Assembly: GCF_004324755.1 (NCBI RefSeq)
Contig: NZ_SDMQ01000006.1
Location: 115,526-179,525 of the forward strand
Origin: Propioniciclava sinopodophylli
GTDB taxonomy: Bacteria; Actinomycetota; Actinomycetes; Propionibacteriales; Propionibacteriaceae
DNA length: 64,000 nt
Direction of reading: 5' to 3'
The position numbers were made by a program, and so were the translations under genes. Positions 19,359 through 27,317 of this stretch are shown here, piece by piece. Every line of letters starts with the position of its first letter. The stretch's first letter is position 1. Under the pieces are notes generated by a model. It searched no databases. It was given only the letters and a program-made list of their open reading frames with translations, and was not told the origin of the DNA.

Positions 19359-20645
19359 TTACGGGGCTGGCCGTGCGGGAACGGGGTGCACGGGCGGGCT
19401 GGTGCGGGTGTCGAACTTGGTGCTGGCGAGGCGTCGCTCGGTGTGCGTGATGAGGTCCAGCACGTCGAAGGCTTGGTAATACCGGACGCCCCGGCGTTCG
19501 TTGGCGCTCAAGATGTTGGCGGTGAGCAGTTCGGCCAGGGCGCGATCGGCGGCCACGTGGGAGACCCCGTAGATCCGCTGCACGGTGGTGCTGGTGAGGA
19601 CGGGCGTGGCCGGCAGGTCGTCCAGGATGAGGGCCGTGGCCGAGTCGCTCCGGATGCCGCGCACCTTGCCCTGCTCGGCGCGCGAGGAGGAGAGTCGCTC
19701 GGCCCACTCCGTCCGCAGGAAGGCCAGGTCCGACGCCAGGCGTCCGGCCTGGTCGGTGGCGGTGAGCACGGCGGAGGCGAACGTCTCGATCCACGCTGCG
19801 CGGGCGGCGTGGCCGGCGGGGGAGTCGGCGGCGTACGAGTGTCGGTAGGCGGTGAGGCCGGCCACGTAGTCGTGGCGCAGGGTCGACAGCACGAGGCTGA
19901 CCGGTAGGACGGCCTCGGGGGTGAGGCCGCGGCGGGTCAGGACGGTGTGGATGAGGGCGCGGCCGACGCGTCCGTTGCCGTCGGTGAAGGGGTGGATGGT
20001 CTCGAACTGGGCGTGTACGAGCGCGGCTTGGACGATGGGGGCATGGCCCGCGCCGTTGAGGTAGGCGACGAGGTCGCCCATCAGTGCGTCGACCCTGGGT
20101 GGCGCTGGCGGCACGAAGTCGGCGTCGAGTGGGTGGTGGTTCGACCCGCCGATCCAGTTCTGGACGCCGCGGGTGCCGTGGTGCTCCGGCTCGTCCGGCA
20201 GGAGGGCTGCGTGGAGGGCGATGAGGTGTTCGAGCGTCACGGTGGGGGTGGTCGCCAAGATCGTCCTGGCGTCCTGTAGGACGGTCATGTTGTTGGCCAC
20301 GAGTTGGGCCTGAGCTGAGACATCGGGGACGGATTCGTGGGCCCCCAGCTCGGCCAGGGCAATGCCCTGGACCGCAGGGGCGATGCCCTCGATCCGCGAG
20401 GAAGCGATGGCCTCGGAGCGCAGCAGGAAACGGGCGATTCCGGCCAGGTCCCGCGCGTTGCCGCCGAGGGTGCGGACGGACTGCTCGGCCCGGGCCACCA
20501 ACGCGTCAACCTCCGGCGGGAGAAGGAGGGGCGTCTCCAGGAGCGGGTCGGGCGTGTAGCTGAGGTAAGCCCCCGAGCGGCGCTCGCGCCGGGGCAGGCC
20601 GGACTCGATCGTTGACTCCCACCACTGCTCTTCCCACGTCGCCAT
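19359..20645 (-). CDS. Fic family protein (class II, N-terminal inhibitory motif)
   Basis: A 428-residue Fic protein. The core motif HPFTDGNGRVGRAL fits HPFx(D/E)GNGRxGR exactly, so AMP-transfer should be possible. SSRIEG near residue 80 matches the inhibitory (S/T)xxxE(G/N) motif placed N-terminally, as in class II Fic proteins. The C-terminal region (STTVQRIYGVSHVAADRALAELLTANIL) looks like a winged helix. Such proteins AMPylate target proteins and some regulate their own expression. A GTTACA-rich palindrome lies just upstream. The stop is 9 bases from the start of the chimeric downstream gene. Confidence 0.92.
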   Translation of the reverse strand: MATWEEQWWESTIESGLPRRERRSGAYLSYTPDPLLETPLLLPPEVDALVARAEQSVRTLGGNARDLAGIARFLLRSEAIASSRIEGIAPAVQGIALAELGAHESVPDVSAQAQLVANNMTVLQDARTILATTPTVTLEHLIALHAALLPDEPEHHGTRGVQNWIGGSNHHPLDADFVPPAPPRVDALMGDLVAYLNGAGHAPIVQAALVHAQFETIHPFTDGNGRVGRALIHTVLTRRGLTPEAVLPVSLVLSTLRHDYVAGLTAYRHSYAADSPAGHAARAAWIETFASAVLTATDQAGRLASDLAFLRTEWAERLSSSRAEQGKVRGIRSDSATALILDDLPATPVLTSTTVQRIYGVSHVAADRALAELLTANILSANERRGVRYYQAFDVLDLITHTERRLASTKFDTRTSPPVHPVPARPAP

Positions 20646-20678
20646 TGGTCCCCCTTATCGTTACGCCGCTCACCGCTG

Positions 20679-20708
20679 GATGTAACTATAGATCCCGATC
20701 ATTACATC
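20679..20708. promoter_or_regulatory. Palindromic operator upstream of fic
   Basis: GATGTAA (20679-20685) and TTACATC (20702-20708) form perfect 7-base arms 16 bases apart, with a TATAGT -10-like box for the minus strand between them. A further GGTGTAAC half-site lies at about 20720. The fic C-terminal winged helix could bind here, which is inference. The rest of 20710-20973 shows no gene. Confidence 0.4.
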
Positions 20709-20973
20709 TCGGGCGTGGTGGTGTAACAGTGGCCCGTACGTGAAGTTCGCTCCGGGGCGTCGCCTGCTCCAGATCGTTTGAAGCTACGGCTGGCGCCGAC
20801 TCGGGGCGTGGGAATCGGGCGACCGTCGCCAGCGTCCTCGGGTGCGTTCGACCAGGGTCGGCGCCGTAATGTACGGATTTCCCCACGCCCGAGGCGTCGA
20901 ACGCCTTCGGGGATGCGTCGCCGCTTGTCAGTGCGCTATTGCTGACTGGTCGCCGACAGGTTCAACTCCGACT

Positions 20974-22354
20974 GAGCCCCGGCTCGTGGTGGGCTTTCGA
21001 GGGTTCCTCGGTGCCTACACGTCGCCGTCGGTGATGGCGGCGATGGGTCCATTATCGGTGTCGGGGTGGAGCAAGGCGATGGATCCTTCGGATAGGTAGC
21101 GGCGCTCGTCGGTGATCCATTCGTCGTTGGTGTCGGTCAGGATCATGCCGACCAGCCGGATGAGGCTGGCTTCGTTGGGGAAGATGCCCACGACGCGGGC
21201 GCGGCGCTTGATCTCCTTGTTCAACCGCTCGAGGGGATTGGTGGACCAGATCTTGCGCCAGTGCGCCCGCGGGAACGCGTTGAAGGCGAGGACTTCGGTC
21301 TTGGCGGCGTCCATGTGCGGGCCGATTTTGGGCCAACGGGTGCCGAGCTGGTCCCGCACGGCATCCCACGTCGCTGACATGGCTTGGGGTCGGGCTGGGC
21401 GAAGATCGTGCGGAACAGGGCCGCGACCATGTCGGTGTGGGCCTTGGGCACCAGCGCGAGCAGGTTGCGAATGTAGTGGACCCGGCACCGTTGATGCCCA
21501 GCGCCTTGGAAGCACCGCCGGATCGCCGCGGTCAGGCCGGCGTGTTGGTCGCTGATTACCAACCGCACGCCCCTTCAGGCCGCGGGCCTTCAGACTGGTG
21601 AGGAACCCACGCCAGAACACCTCGTCCTCACTGTCACCCACGTCCACCCCGAGGATTTCGCGGCGGCCGTCGGCGGCCACCGCGGTCGCCACCACGACGG
21701 CCTTGCTGGTGACCAGGTGATCGGTGCGGACGTGGAGGTAGGTGGCATCCAGGAACACGTACGGGTACTCGACAGCGTCGAGCCGCCGGGTCCGGAACCG
21801 GCCCACCTCCTCATCGAGTTGCCCGCAGATGCGGGACACCTCGCTCTTGCTGATCCCGGTGCCACCCAAGGCGACCACGAGCGCGTCGACGTTACGGGTG
21901 GACACCCCGTTCACCCACGCCTCCATCACGACCGCGTACAACGCCTGGTCGATCCGACGCCGACGCTCGAGCACCGATGGGAAGAACGAGCCGGTGCGTA
22001 GCTTCGGGATCTGCACTTCGACAGTGCCGCCCTTGGTCATCACCTCCCGGGGGCGGGTGCCGTTGCGTTCGGTGGTGCGCTCGGGGGTGCGTTCGTAACG
22101 GTCGGCGCCGATCACAGCGATCGCTTCGGCGTCGATCAACTCCTGCAACACGATCCGGACCGACTCGCGCACGAGGTCGACCCCCTCCCCGTTCTGGACA
22201 GACGTCAGTAACCCGGACAGGGCAGACTGGAACTGGGCCATCGGTGAACCTCTTTCGATGCGTGCTTGGCCGTACACACCGAAGATCTCGCCGATGGCCC
22301 ACCCATCAACGCAGGGACACGCCCATCCCGAAACCCCACCACCCGGAGGGACTC
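20974..22354. mobile_element. IS256-family insertion sequence (decayed)
   Basis: Imperfect inverted repeats of about 31 bases, roughly two-thirds identical and sharing GTGGTGGG and TTTCG blocks, lie at 20974-21004 and 22324-22354. They enclose a single transposase gene. No matching target duplication is visible at these borders, so the exact ends are uncertain or an end has been rearranged. Confidence 0.65.
21015..22241 (-). pseudogene. IS256-family (mutator) transposase with two frameshifts
   Basis: The frame begins MAQFQSALSGLLTSVQNGEG, then TPERTTERNGTRPREVMTKGGTVEVQIPKLRTGSFFPSVLERRRRIDQALYAVVMEAWVNGVSTR, all typical of IS256 transposases, with the first catalytic Asp in YVFLDATYL. After LKARGLKG (about 21570) the frame is lost. 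The continuation VISDQHAGL (second Asp) through FAQPDPK is in another frame, and the original frame returns near 21380 with AMSATWDAV and the Glu-bearing TNPLERLNKEIKRR. One extra base and one missing base account for this. About 63 central residues are therefore scrambled and the protein is inactive, unless the shifts are sequence errors. Confidence 0.85.
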
Positions 22355-22456
22355 ACACCGAGGTGTGGGCCCGATTCCCGTCCCGGTCAGCAGTCCGCGG
22401 TGCCTTCCTCTGGGTCAGGACGCACCCAGACGGACGCCGGCGTGGATCGCGGGGCG

Positions 22457-23131
22457 CTATGCGTCGGCTCGCAGGGGATCGAGCGCGGCGAGCACGAGCT
22501 CGAGGCCGAACGCGAACTGATCCGCCGGGTCGTAGTCGGCGGCCACGAGCGCCGCGGCGGACTCGTTGAGGTAGGGGAACTGGTCAGGCGGGAGCTGGGG
22601 AAGGTAGACGTCCTCGACCATGTTCGCGAGCTCATGGGCTGAGTCGAACGGCAGGCTGGCTTCCTGCAGGGCGAAACCGTAGACATAACTGTCGAGCAGC
22701 CAAGTGGCGTGGGTCGTCATCAGGACTGGGAAGCCGGCCCTGCGCAGGCATGCGGTGACGGCTTCGCGGTGGCGGAGGTGCGCAGGCCCCGGTGATGTTC
22801 GCGAGTCCATCAGGCCGATCGCCCACCGGTGGCGGGCGAGGACCTGCCGGGCGGACTCCGACCGCCGTCGCATCGCCGTCTGCCAGTCGGTGTCCGCGGG
22901 GGGGAGCTCGATCTCCTCGAACACGAGATCGATCATGGCGTCCAGCAGTTCGTCCCTGCTCTTCACGTAGTGGTAGAGCGACATCGCGCCCGCGTCCAGT
23001 GCGCCGGCCAGCCGGCGCATGCTCAGCCCTTCGATCCCCTCCTGGTCGGCCAGCCGGATGGCCTCGAGCACCACCCGCCGCCTGCTCAGCCCCGCGCCCG
23101 ACGTGACGTCCTGCTCTCTCTCGGTAGACAC
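22457..23131 (-). CDS. TetR family transcriptional repressor
   Basis: A 224-residue protein with an N-terminal TetR HTH: LSRRRVVLEAIRLADQEGIEGLSMRRLAGALDAGAMSLYHYVKSRDELLDAMIDLVFEE. The C-terminal part resembles TetR_C-type ligand domains (RQVLARHRWAIGLMDSR, HATWLLDSYVYGFALQE). The GTG at 23131 follows GGAGGA. It is divergent from a truncated quinone reductase, and three near-palindromic sites lie between them, so it very likely represses both genes and responds to a small molecule. Unrelated in-frame sequence continues upstream and is rejected. Confidence 0.88.
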   Translation of the reverse strand: MSTEREQDVTSGAGLSRRRVVLEAIRLADQEGIEGLSMRRLAGALDAGAMSLYHYVKSRDELLDAMIDLVFEEIELPPADTDWQTAMRRRSESARQVLARHRWAIGLMDSRTSPGPAHLRHREAVTACLRRAGFPVLMTTHATWLLDSYVYGFALQEASLPFDSAHELANMVEDVYLPQLPPDQFPYLNESAAALVAADYDPADQFAFGLELVLAALDPLRADA

Positions 23132-23152
23132 AGTCCTCCTCGCTCCCACGGC

Positions 23153-23205
23153 TTGACGATCGTACAGCGTACGTGCATAGTACAGCGTACGACGTACAGT
23201 GTACG
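23153..23205 (+). promoter_or_regulatory. Promoter with three TetR-type operators
   Basis: TTGACG (23153-23158), 17 bases and CATAGT (23176-23181) form a good promoter for the reductase gene. GTACAGCGTACG occurs at 23162-23173 and 23180-23191, and GTACAGTGTACG at 23194-23205. GTACAGTGTAC is a perfect palindrome. The sites cover the spacer, the -10 box and the start region, fitting repression by the adjacent TetR protein. Confidence 0.7.
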
Positions 23206-23242
23206 AGGCGCGGGACCGCGACTCGGACGTGAGGAGGCACCG

Positions 23243-23830
23243 ATGGGAACCGGACAGCAGCCGAACAGCGGCGCACGCGTGGAGCACGGGACGGGTCCGG
23301 CCGGCGCGCCGACGATGCGGGCCGTCGTCCAGCACCGCTACGGCCCGCTCCCGGTGTTGGGGTTGGCCGAGGTCGGCATCCCGTCGCCCGGTCGCGGCGA
23401 GGTGCTCGTCCAGGTGGGCGCGGCGTCGGTCCATCCGGGCGACTACTACGTCATGACCGGTGAGCCGTACGTGGTCCGCCTTGTGTTCGGGCTCCGCCGA
23501 CCGCGTCACGGCATCCTCGGCAGGGACCTCGCCGGCGTGGTGTCAGCGGTCGGGGGGGACGTCACAGCGCTGCGTCCCGGCGACCGGGTGTTCGGCTGGA
23601 GCGCCGCGGGAGCGTTCGCCGAGTACGCCTGCATCCCGGCAGACAACCTCGTGCCCGTGCCCACCAACCTCTCGGTCGTGAGCGCAGCAGCGGTGCCGAC
23701 CTCGGCCGTGATGCGGTCCCTGTCGGGGTCGACGCCTATGACGTGGTCGACGAGCTCTGCGAGTGACATGCCTTTGCTCCTTCTGATCCAGCGGACGGAC
23801 TTCCGCCGAGGAGGTGAGGCAGGACTGTGA
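23243..23830 (+). pseudogene. Zinc-type alcohol dehydrogenase/quinone reductase, 3'-truncated
   Basis: The frame carries the N-terminal GroES-like domain of an MDR reductase: MRAVVQHRYGPLPVLGLAEVGIPSPGRGEVLVQVGAASVHPGDYYVMTGEP, then GRDLAGVVSAVGGDVTALRPGDRVFGW and AAVPTSAV. Intact enzymes are about 320 residues and continue with the Rossmann domain. Here the reading frame runs after about 23708 into an IS110 relic on the other strand and stops at 23830. A GAGGAGG site precedes the ATG at 23243. The cofactor domain is lost, so it should be inactive. Confidence 0.8.
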
Positions 23831-23925
23831 TGGGTCACCCGAAGGGACAAGCTCCTAATCAAGCCATCGAGGTCGGCGGTGCGGCTGGGGGACATATCTC
23901 TCAATGAGGACACCGGCAGGGTCGG
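23700..23925 (-). mobile_element. Left end of an IS110-type element with transposase start
   Basis: On the minus strand, an ATG at 23769 with an AAGG site opens MSLAELVDHVIGVDPDRDRITAE, the usual N-terminus of IS110 transposases with the first DEDD Asp. It breaks off near 23701. The 155 bases upstream have no gene and correspond in position to the non-coding left end of IS110 elements, where such elements encode a guide (bridge) RNA. The outer border near 23925 is a guess. Confidence 0.5.
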
Positions 23926-23987
23926 TCATTCTGTGGGTCACACCAGCCAGCACCACCTTGCCGCGCAGCATGCTGGGAGTCTCACAA

Positions 23988-24179
23988 TCCTTCTTCGCCC
24001 TGCTCCAGAAGAACGTCTTGAACCGGCAACGCTGGCACACCCGCCACGACCTCCGGATCGCCATCGTCACCTGGACCGAACGCACCTACCACCGCCGCCG
24101 ACGCCAGCAACGCCTCGGCCGATTGACCCCCATCGAGTTCGAGACCATCATGACCACACCGGCCCTCCAGGCCGCCTAA
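23988..24179 (+). pseudogene. IS3-family OrfB transposase, C-terminal relic
   Basis: The frame reads SFFALLQKNVLNRQRW, then ERTYHRRRRQQRLGRLTPIEFE ending MTTPALQAA before a TAA stop. This is the standard end of IS3/IS150-type integrase proteins; the DDE core is absent except for the last Glu-bearing helix region. Directly after the stop, the sequence cctgtcacc...gtgcagcagtccc resembles the usual 3' end of such elements. It is a dead fragment. Confidence 0.75.
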
Positions 24180-24248
24180 CCCAACCTGTCACCAAATCGT
24201 GCAGCAGTCCCGAGCCACAATAGTGAGCCCTCACGACGCGAAGGCTGG

Positions 24249-24542
24249 TTGAATAGCGAAGCGCCCCAGTGGGAGAATGACTTTGAGGCCTCCACAGAAC
24301 TCCGCAGGCCGCGGAGAATGCTACTCGCGCCTGAGGAAGTGGACGCTGTGAGAATCGCGAACGACATCGTCCAGAGTGGCGGTGAGGATGGTCCGGGAAT
24401 GGCGGTGACGATCCACACTTCCGGCGTGCCCGATCACGGCCGGGAGCGAGTTCTACGAGGTTCGGGCATCATCCGCACCGCTCGCGTCTTCCCCGACCAC
24501 ACAACCGCCGGCGTGTTCGGCACGAAAGATGGGACCTACTGA
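24249..24542 (+). CDS. Unidentified 97-residue protein (possibly the C-terminal part of a larger one)
   Basis: I do not recognise the family. The frame starts with TTG after GAAGG at the border of the IS3 relic and may be an N-terminally truncated larger protein. Visible segments are RRPRRMLLAPEEVDAVRIANDIVQ, HTSGVPDHGRERVLRGSG and a Thr/Gly-rich end. Its stop codon overlaps the ATG of the next gene (TGATG), indicating coupled translation. A toxin-tip plus immunity arrangement would explain the size, truncation and coupling, but no toxin motif is visible. Confidence 0.4.
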   Translation: MNSEAPQWENDFEASTELRRPRRMLLAPEEVDAVRIANDIVQSGGEDGPGMAVTIHTSGVPDHGRERVLRGSGIIRTARVFPDHTTAGVFGTKDGTY

Positions 24543-25123
24543 TGGCCAGATCGAAACACACCCCTCACCTCGACTCCGACCAGGACGGCCTGTCGCCGGC
24601 GACCAGCCACCCGGACTACGTCGCCGTAGCACCTGAGTGGTTCTGGAGCACGGACGACCCGCGTGCGCCGTTCGGCAGCGACGACGGGCACGACACCCTC
24701 AGCACCCTGCAAGAGCACTTCATCCAGGGCGGCGGCGACGAACACGTCCCCGGCTGCATCGCGAACCTGATCGGCGACTGGGCACTCGTGCCCGAGCAGG
24801 TCTGGGACAGCTCCGCCGAGGAGATCACCGCCTGGCTCGACGCCGACGAGAACCACGTCCGGTTCCTGCACGGCGAGATCGACGTCTACATCGCCGCCGC
24901 ATGCGGGCAGTTCAAAATCTCCGGGTGGATCCACCCGGCGCTGCGGTTCTGGGCCGAACGCGCCCTGATGCTCCTCGAGCACGTCCTGGCCCCGTGGGAG
25001 CAGCAAACCTTCGCTGCTGATCCGGACCTCTATCAGGACAAGCTCGCCGGCACCCGCATGGTCATCCAAGCAGCCCCGGAACCACCGAAACGGATGCAGC
25101 TGCGCATGTATCGCGGGCAGTGA
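24542..25123 (+). CDS. Hypothetical protein, possibly YfeS-like
   Basis: A 193-residue acidic, soluble protein. The segment PEWFWSTDDPRAPFGSDDGHDTLSTLQEHF has the FW-x-D-(D/E)-x-APFG-x-D-x-G-x-D pattern that I associate with YfeS-like proteins; this assignment is tentative. It also has CIANLIGDWALVPEQVWD and RFLHGEIDVYIAAACGQFKISGWIHPAL. No catalytic motif is evident. It is coupled to the preceding short gene by TGATG. The size and acidity would suit an immunity-type partner, which is inference. Confidence 0.55.
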   Translation: MARSKHTPHLDSDQDGLSPATSHPDYVAVAPEWFWSTDDPRAPFGSDDGHDTLSTLQEHFIQGGGDEHVPGCIANLIGDWALVPEQVWDSSAEEITAWLDADENHVRFLHGEIDVYIAAACGQFKISGWIHPALRFWAERALMLLEHVLAPWEQQTFAADPDLYQDKLAGTRMVIQAAPEPPKRMQLRMYRGQ

Positions 25124-25204
25124 ATCCAACACGATAGCGAACCAACTCTGAGGCTGCGAGTGCTCTGCGGCGCGAAGCGCGCTGTGTTGGGCTGATGCGC
25201 AGGC

Positions 25205-25245
25205 TGAGGGGATCTCGATACGGCCTGCGGCCTACTCGATCAACC
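25205..25245. repeat. Dispersed repeat (tctcgatac...ctactcgatcaacca type)
   Basis: The sequence reads GATCTCGATACGGCC, TGC, then GGCCTACTCGATCAACC, an imperfect palindrome. It belongs to a short intergenic repeat type that I recognise from actinobacterial genomes. It lies between two accessory genes with no other feature. Confidence 0.45.
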
Positions 25246-25301
25246 AAGACGGATGGTGCCCCCGACAGCTCGTGGAGTCGACGCGCCGGAACGGATGTGA
25301 G

Positions 25302-25925
25302 ATGACTGACGCGAGCCGATCGCCACGTCGAGGTCGACGCCGCATCGTGGCACTCGTGATCGTGCTCGCCGTCGTCGCCGCGCTCCTGGTCGTCACCGAA
25401 CTTGTGGTGCGGCAAGTCGTGGGCAATGTGGCTGCCACCGAAATAGAGCGTGCCCTCCCCTCGGCGGTCTCGGCGGAGGTCACCGCAACCACGACCGGGA
25501 GCTGTGTGCTCTGCGAGGTCGTGGTTGGCGTCCAGGACCACGGCCTGCGCACCTGGGCGATGACCGCCGCGATCCGGCATCCCGGGGTCGGCATGGCCGA
25601 GGGCGACCGCCGCGACCAGTACGGACGCGGCGTCACCGAACTCCTCGACGTCGCTGCTGGGGCGTCCCTGATCAGCGACATCGTGTTCCTGGTCCGCACC
25701 GTCCCCGACGACAGCGCCGAACGGCAACAGTGGATCGCGACGCATCGGCGTCCGGACGGCCCCGAGCTGGCCCGTCGGATGAACGACGAACTCGCCACCG
25801 CCTGACCCGGGCCGCGGTGCGCACCGAGGCGTTCGTCACGTTCGTGGTTCCCGAAACCCGGATCACCAAGCAGGCGCGCGAGTTCGGCGGCGGCCTGCAG
25901 GGCATGGCGTCCGTGGGGCGTGCCC
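25302..25925 (+). pseudogene. Chimera: DUF2993-type N-terminus joined to an SCO6880-like fragment
   Basis: Residues 1-65 have a basic start, one membrane helix (IVALVIVLAVVAALLVVTELVV) and RQVVGNVAATEIERALP, the start of a DUF2993/LmeA-type protein. From about 25530 the frame instead resembles SCO6880-family proteins of actinobacterial conjugative elements: AIRHPGVGMAEGDRRDQYGRG, then VRTVPDDSAERQQWI and RRPDGPELARRMNDELATA. The first frame stops at 25805. The homology continues in another frame with AAVRTEAFVTFVVPETRITKQAREFGGGLQG to about 25925. So there is one fusion and one frameshift. Family names are from recall and moderately certain. Confidence 0.5.
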
Positions 25926-25956
25926 GAGGTGCAACCCACGACGAGGAGCGGGCGCG

Positions 25957-27177
25957 TCACGTGATCACGGGGACCAGCGCCGCGACCGCGGCATCAAGCA
26001 CCGCTTCGACCTCGTCCACCGTCGGCGCCGTCGCGATCACGGCACCGATGACCGCGGAGCCGAAGTCGCGGGGCGGCAGGTGCACCGTCGCGCCGCGGGG
26101 CCGTTCCAGCACGATCTTCTCCACACCGGGCAGCCGCAGGGCCTCGTCCAGCCCCTCCACGCGCTCGAATCGCCCCTCACGGTCCGCCATGATCTTCCGC
26201 ACGCCCGCGACCACACGCGGCGGTGCGGTGTGCGGCGCCTCCCCGAGGGCGACCCGGAGCACGTTCGTCGCGGCGTGGCGCCCGGTGGAGGCACCGATCA
26301 GGTCGGAGACGATGAAGTCGCCACCGCCCCGCGCGGCGCACTCGACCAGTCGGGCCTTCCCGTCCGGGCCGACCATGCATTCGAGGTGGAATGCCGAGTT
26401 GTCGAGGCCGAACGCCGCGATGGTCTCCTGGACCAGGTCGTCGACGGACGCCAGGTCCGCCGTGGGCAGCCGGCTGGGGAAGACGTGCCCCTCCTCGAGC
26501 CGGAAGGGCTCCGTCGTGCGCTTGTCGGTGACGCCGAAGACGACGATGCGCCCGTCGTGGACCACGCCCTCGACGCTGTGCTCGCTCCCTTCGAGGAACT
26601 CCTCCAGGATGAGGTCGCCGGCGTGCCCCGTGAAGATCGGGTCGCGACCAGGGTCGACGAGGGCGGTGAGCGCCTCGTGGGCCCGGTGGAGTTCCTCGAC
26701 CGTCTCCACCCGGTAGATGCCCTTGCTGCCGCTGCCGGACACCGGCTTGAGGACGAGCGGGAAGTTCATGCCCGAGGCGGCGGCCAGGGTCTGCGCCCAG
26801 GTGCCGACGCGCGCGAAGCTGGGGCACAGGTCGGGTCGTCGCGCCGACAGGGCCGACCGCATCCGGGCCTTGTCGCGGCAGATGGCCGCGGCGTTACGGG
26901 ACGCCGTGGGCACGCCGTGCGCGGCCCCCACCGCCGCCACCGTCTCCACGGCGGCATCCGACCAGGTCACCACGCCCGCGAGCGGGCGGCCCCCGAGCTC
27001 GGTGTCGAGCACCGCGAGGACGTCCTCGGCATCGAACGTGGACGCCACCTTCCGCTGGGCGGTCACGAGGCTCGTGGGCAGCCCGGTGGGGATGCTGTCG
27101 CCGATGAGGATGACCTCCACCCCGGTGTGCATGGCCGCCTTCAGCGGGCCCGCCTGTTCGGTGGGGGTGCGTCGCAT
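25957..27177 (-). CDS. ATP-grasp domain protein
   Basis: The 406-residue frame contains an ATP-grasp fold: FPLVLKPVSGSGSKGIYRVET (ATP-binding Lys and glycine loop), DLILEEFLEGSEHSVEGVVHDG (adenine-contact Glu residues), and FHLECMVGPDGKARLVECAARGGGDFIVSDL (Mg-binding Glu/Asn region, with E-C-A-x-R-GGG). Relatives ligate carboxylates to amines or other nucleophiles. The N-terminus is poorly defined. From the ATG at 27177, only part of the first Rossmann-like unit is present, and a possible first strand (VVVSVVGVRVVLGG) lies upstream in another frame, so a frameshift near 27180-27200 is possible. It is last in the galactoside operon; a link to sugar use is unclear. Confidence 0.7.
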   Translation of the reverse strand: MRRTPTEQAGPLKAAMHTGVEVILIGDSIPTGLPTSLVTAQRKVASTFDAEDVLAVLDTELGGRPLAGVVTWSDAAVETVAAVGAAHGVPTASRNAAAICRDKARMRSALSARRPDLCPSFARVGTWAQTLAAASGMNFPLVLKPVSGSGSKGIYRVETVEELHRAHEALTALVDPGRDPIFTGHAGDLILEEFLEGSEHSVEGVVHDGRIVVFGVTDKRTTEPFRLEEGHVFPSRLPTADLASVDDLVQETIAAFGLDNSAFHLECMVGPDGKARLVECAARGGGDFIVSDLIGASTGRHAATNVLRVALGEAPHTAPPRVVAGVRKIMADREGRFERVEGLDEALRLPGVEKIVLERPRGATVHLPPRDFGSAVIGAVIATAPTVDEVEAVLDAAVAALVPVIT

Positions 27178-27317
27178 GACGGGGACCCGGCACCGGGACC
27201 GGCACCAGGCCATCGAGCACACCCCCGAGCACGACCCGGACGCCCACCACCGACACCACGACCGGTAGGGCCGGCAGGTCGTTGACCCCGGCGGCTCCGG
27301 GGAGGCCGGCCCGTCGG

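Noticed and set aside
25232..25960. Minus-strand frame starting TRPLLVVGCTSG
   Set aside because: It is antisense to the SCO6880-like segment and has no consistent domain after the first residues.
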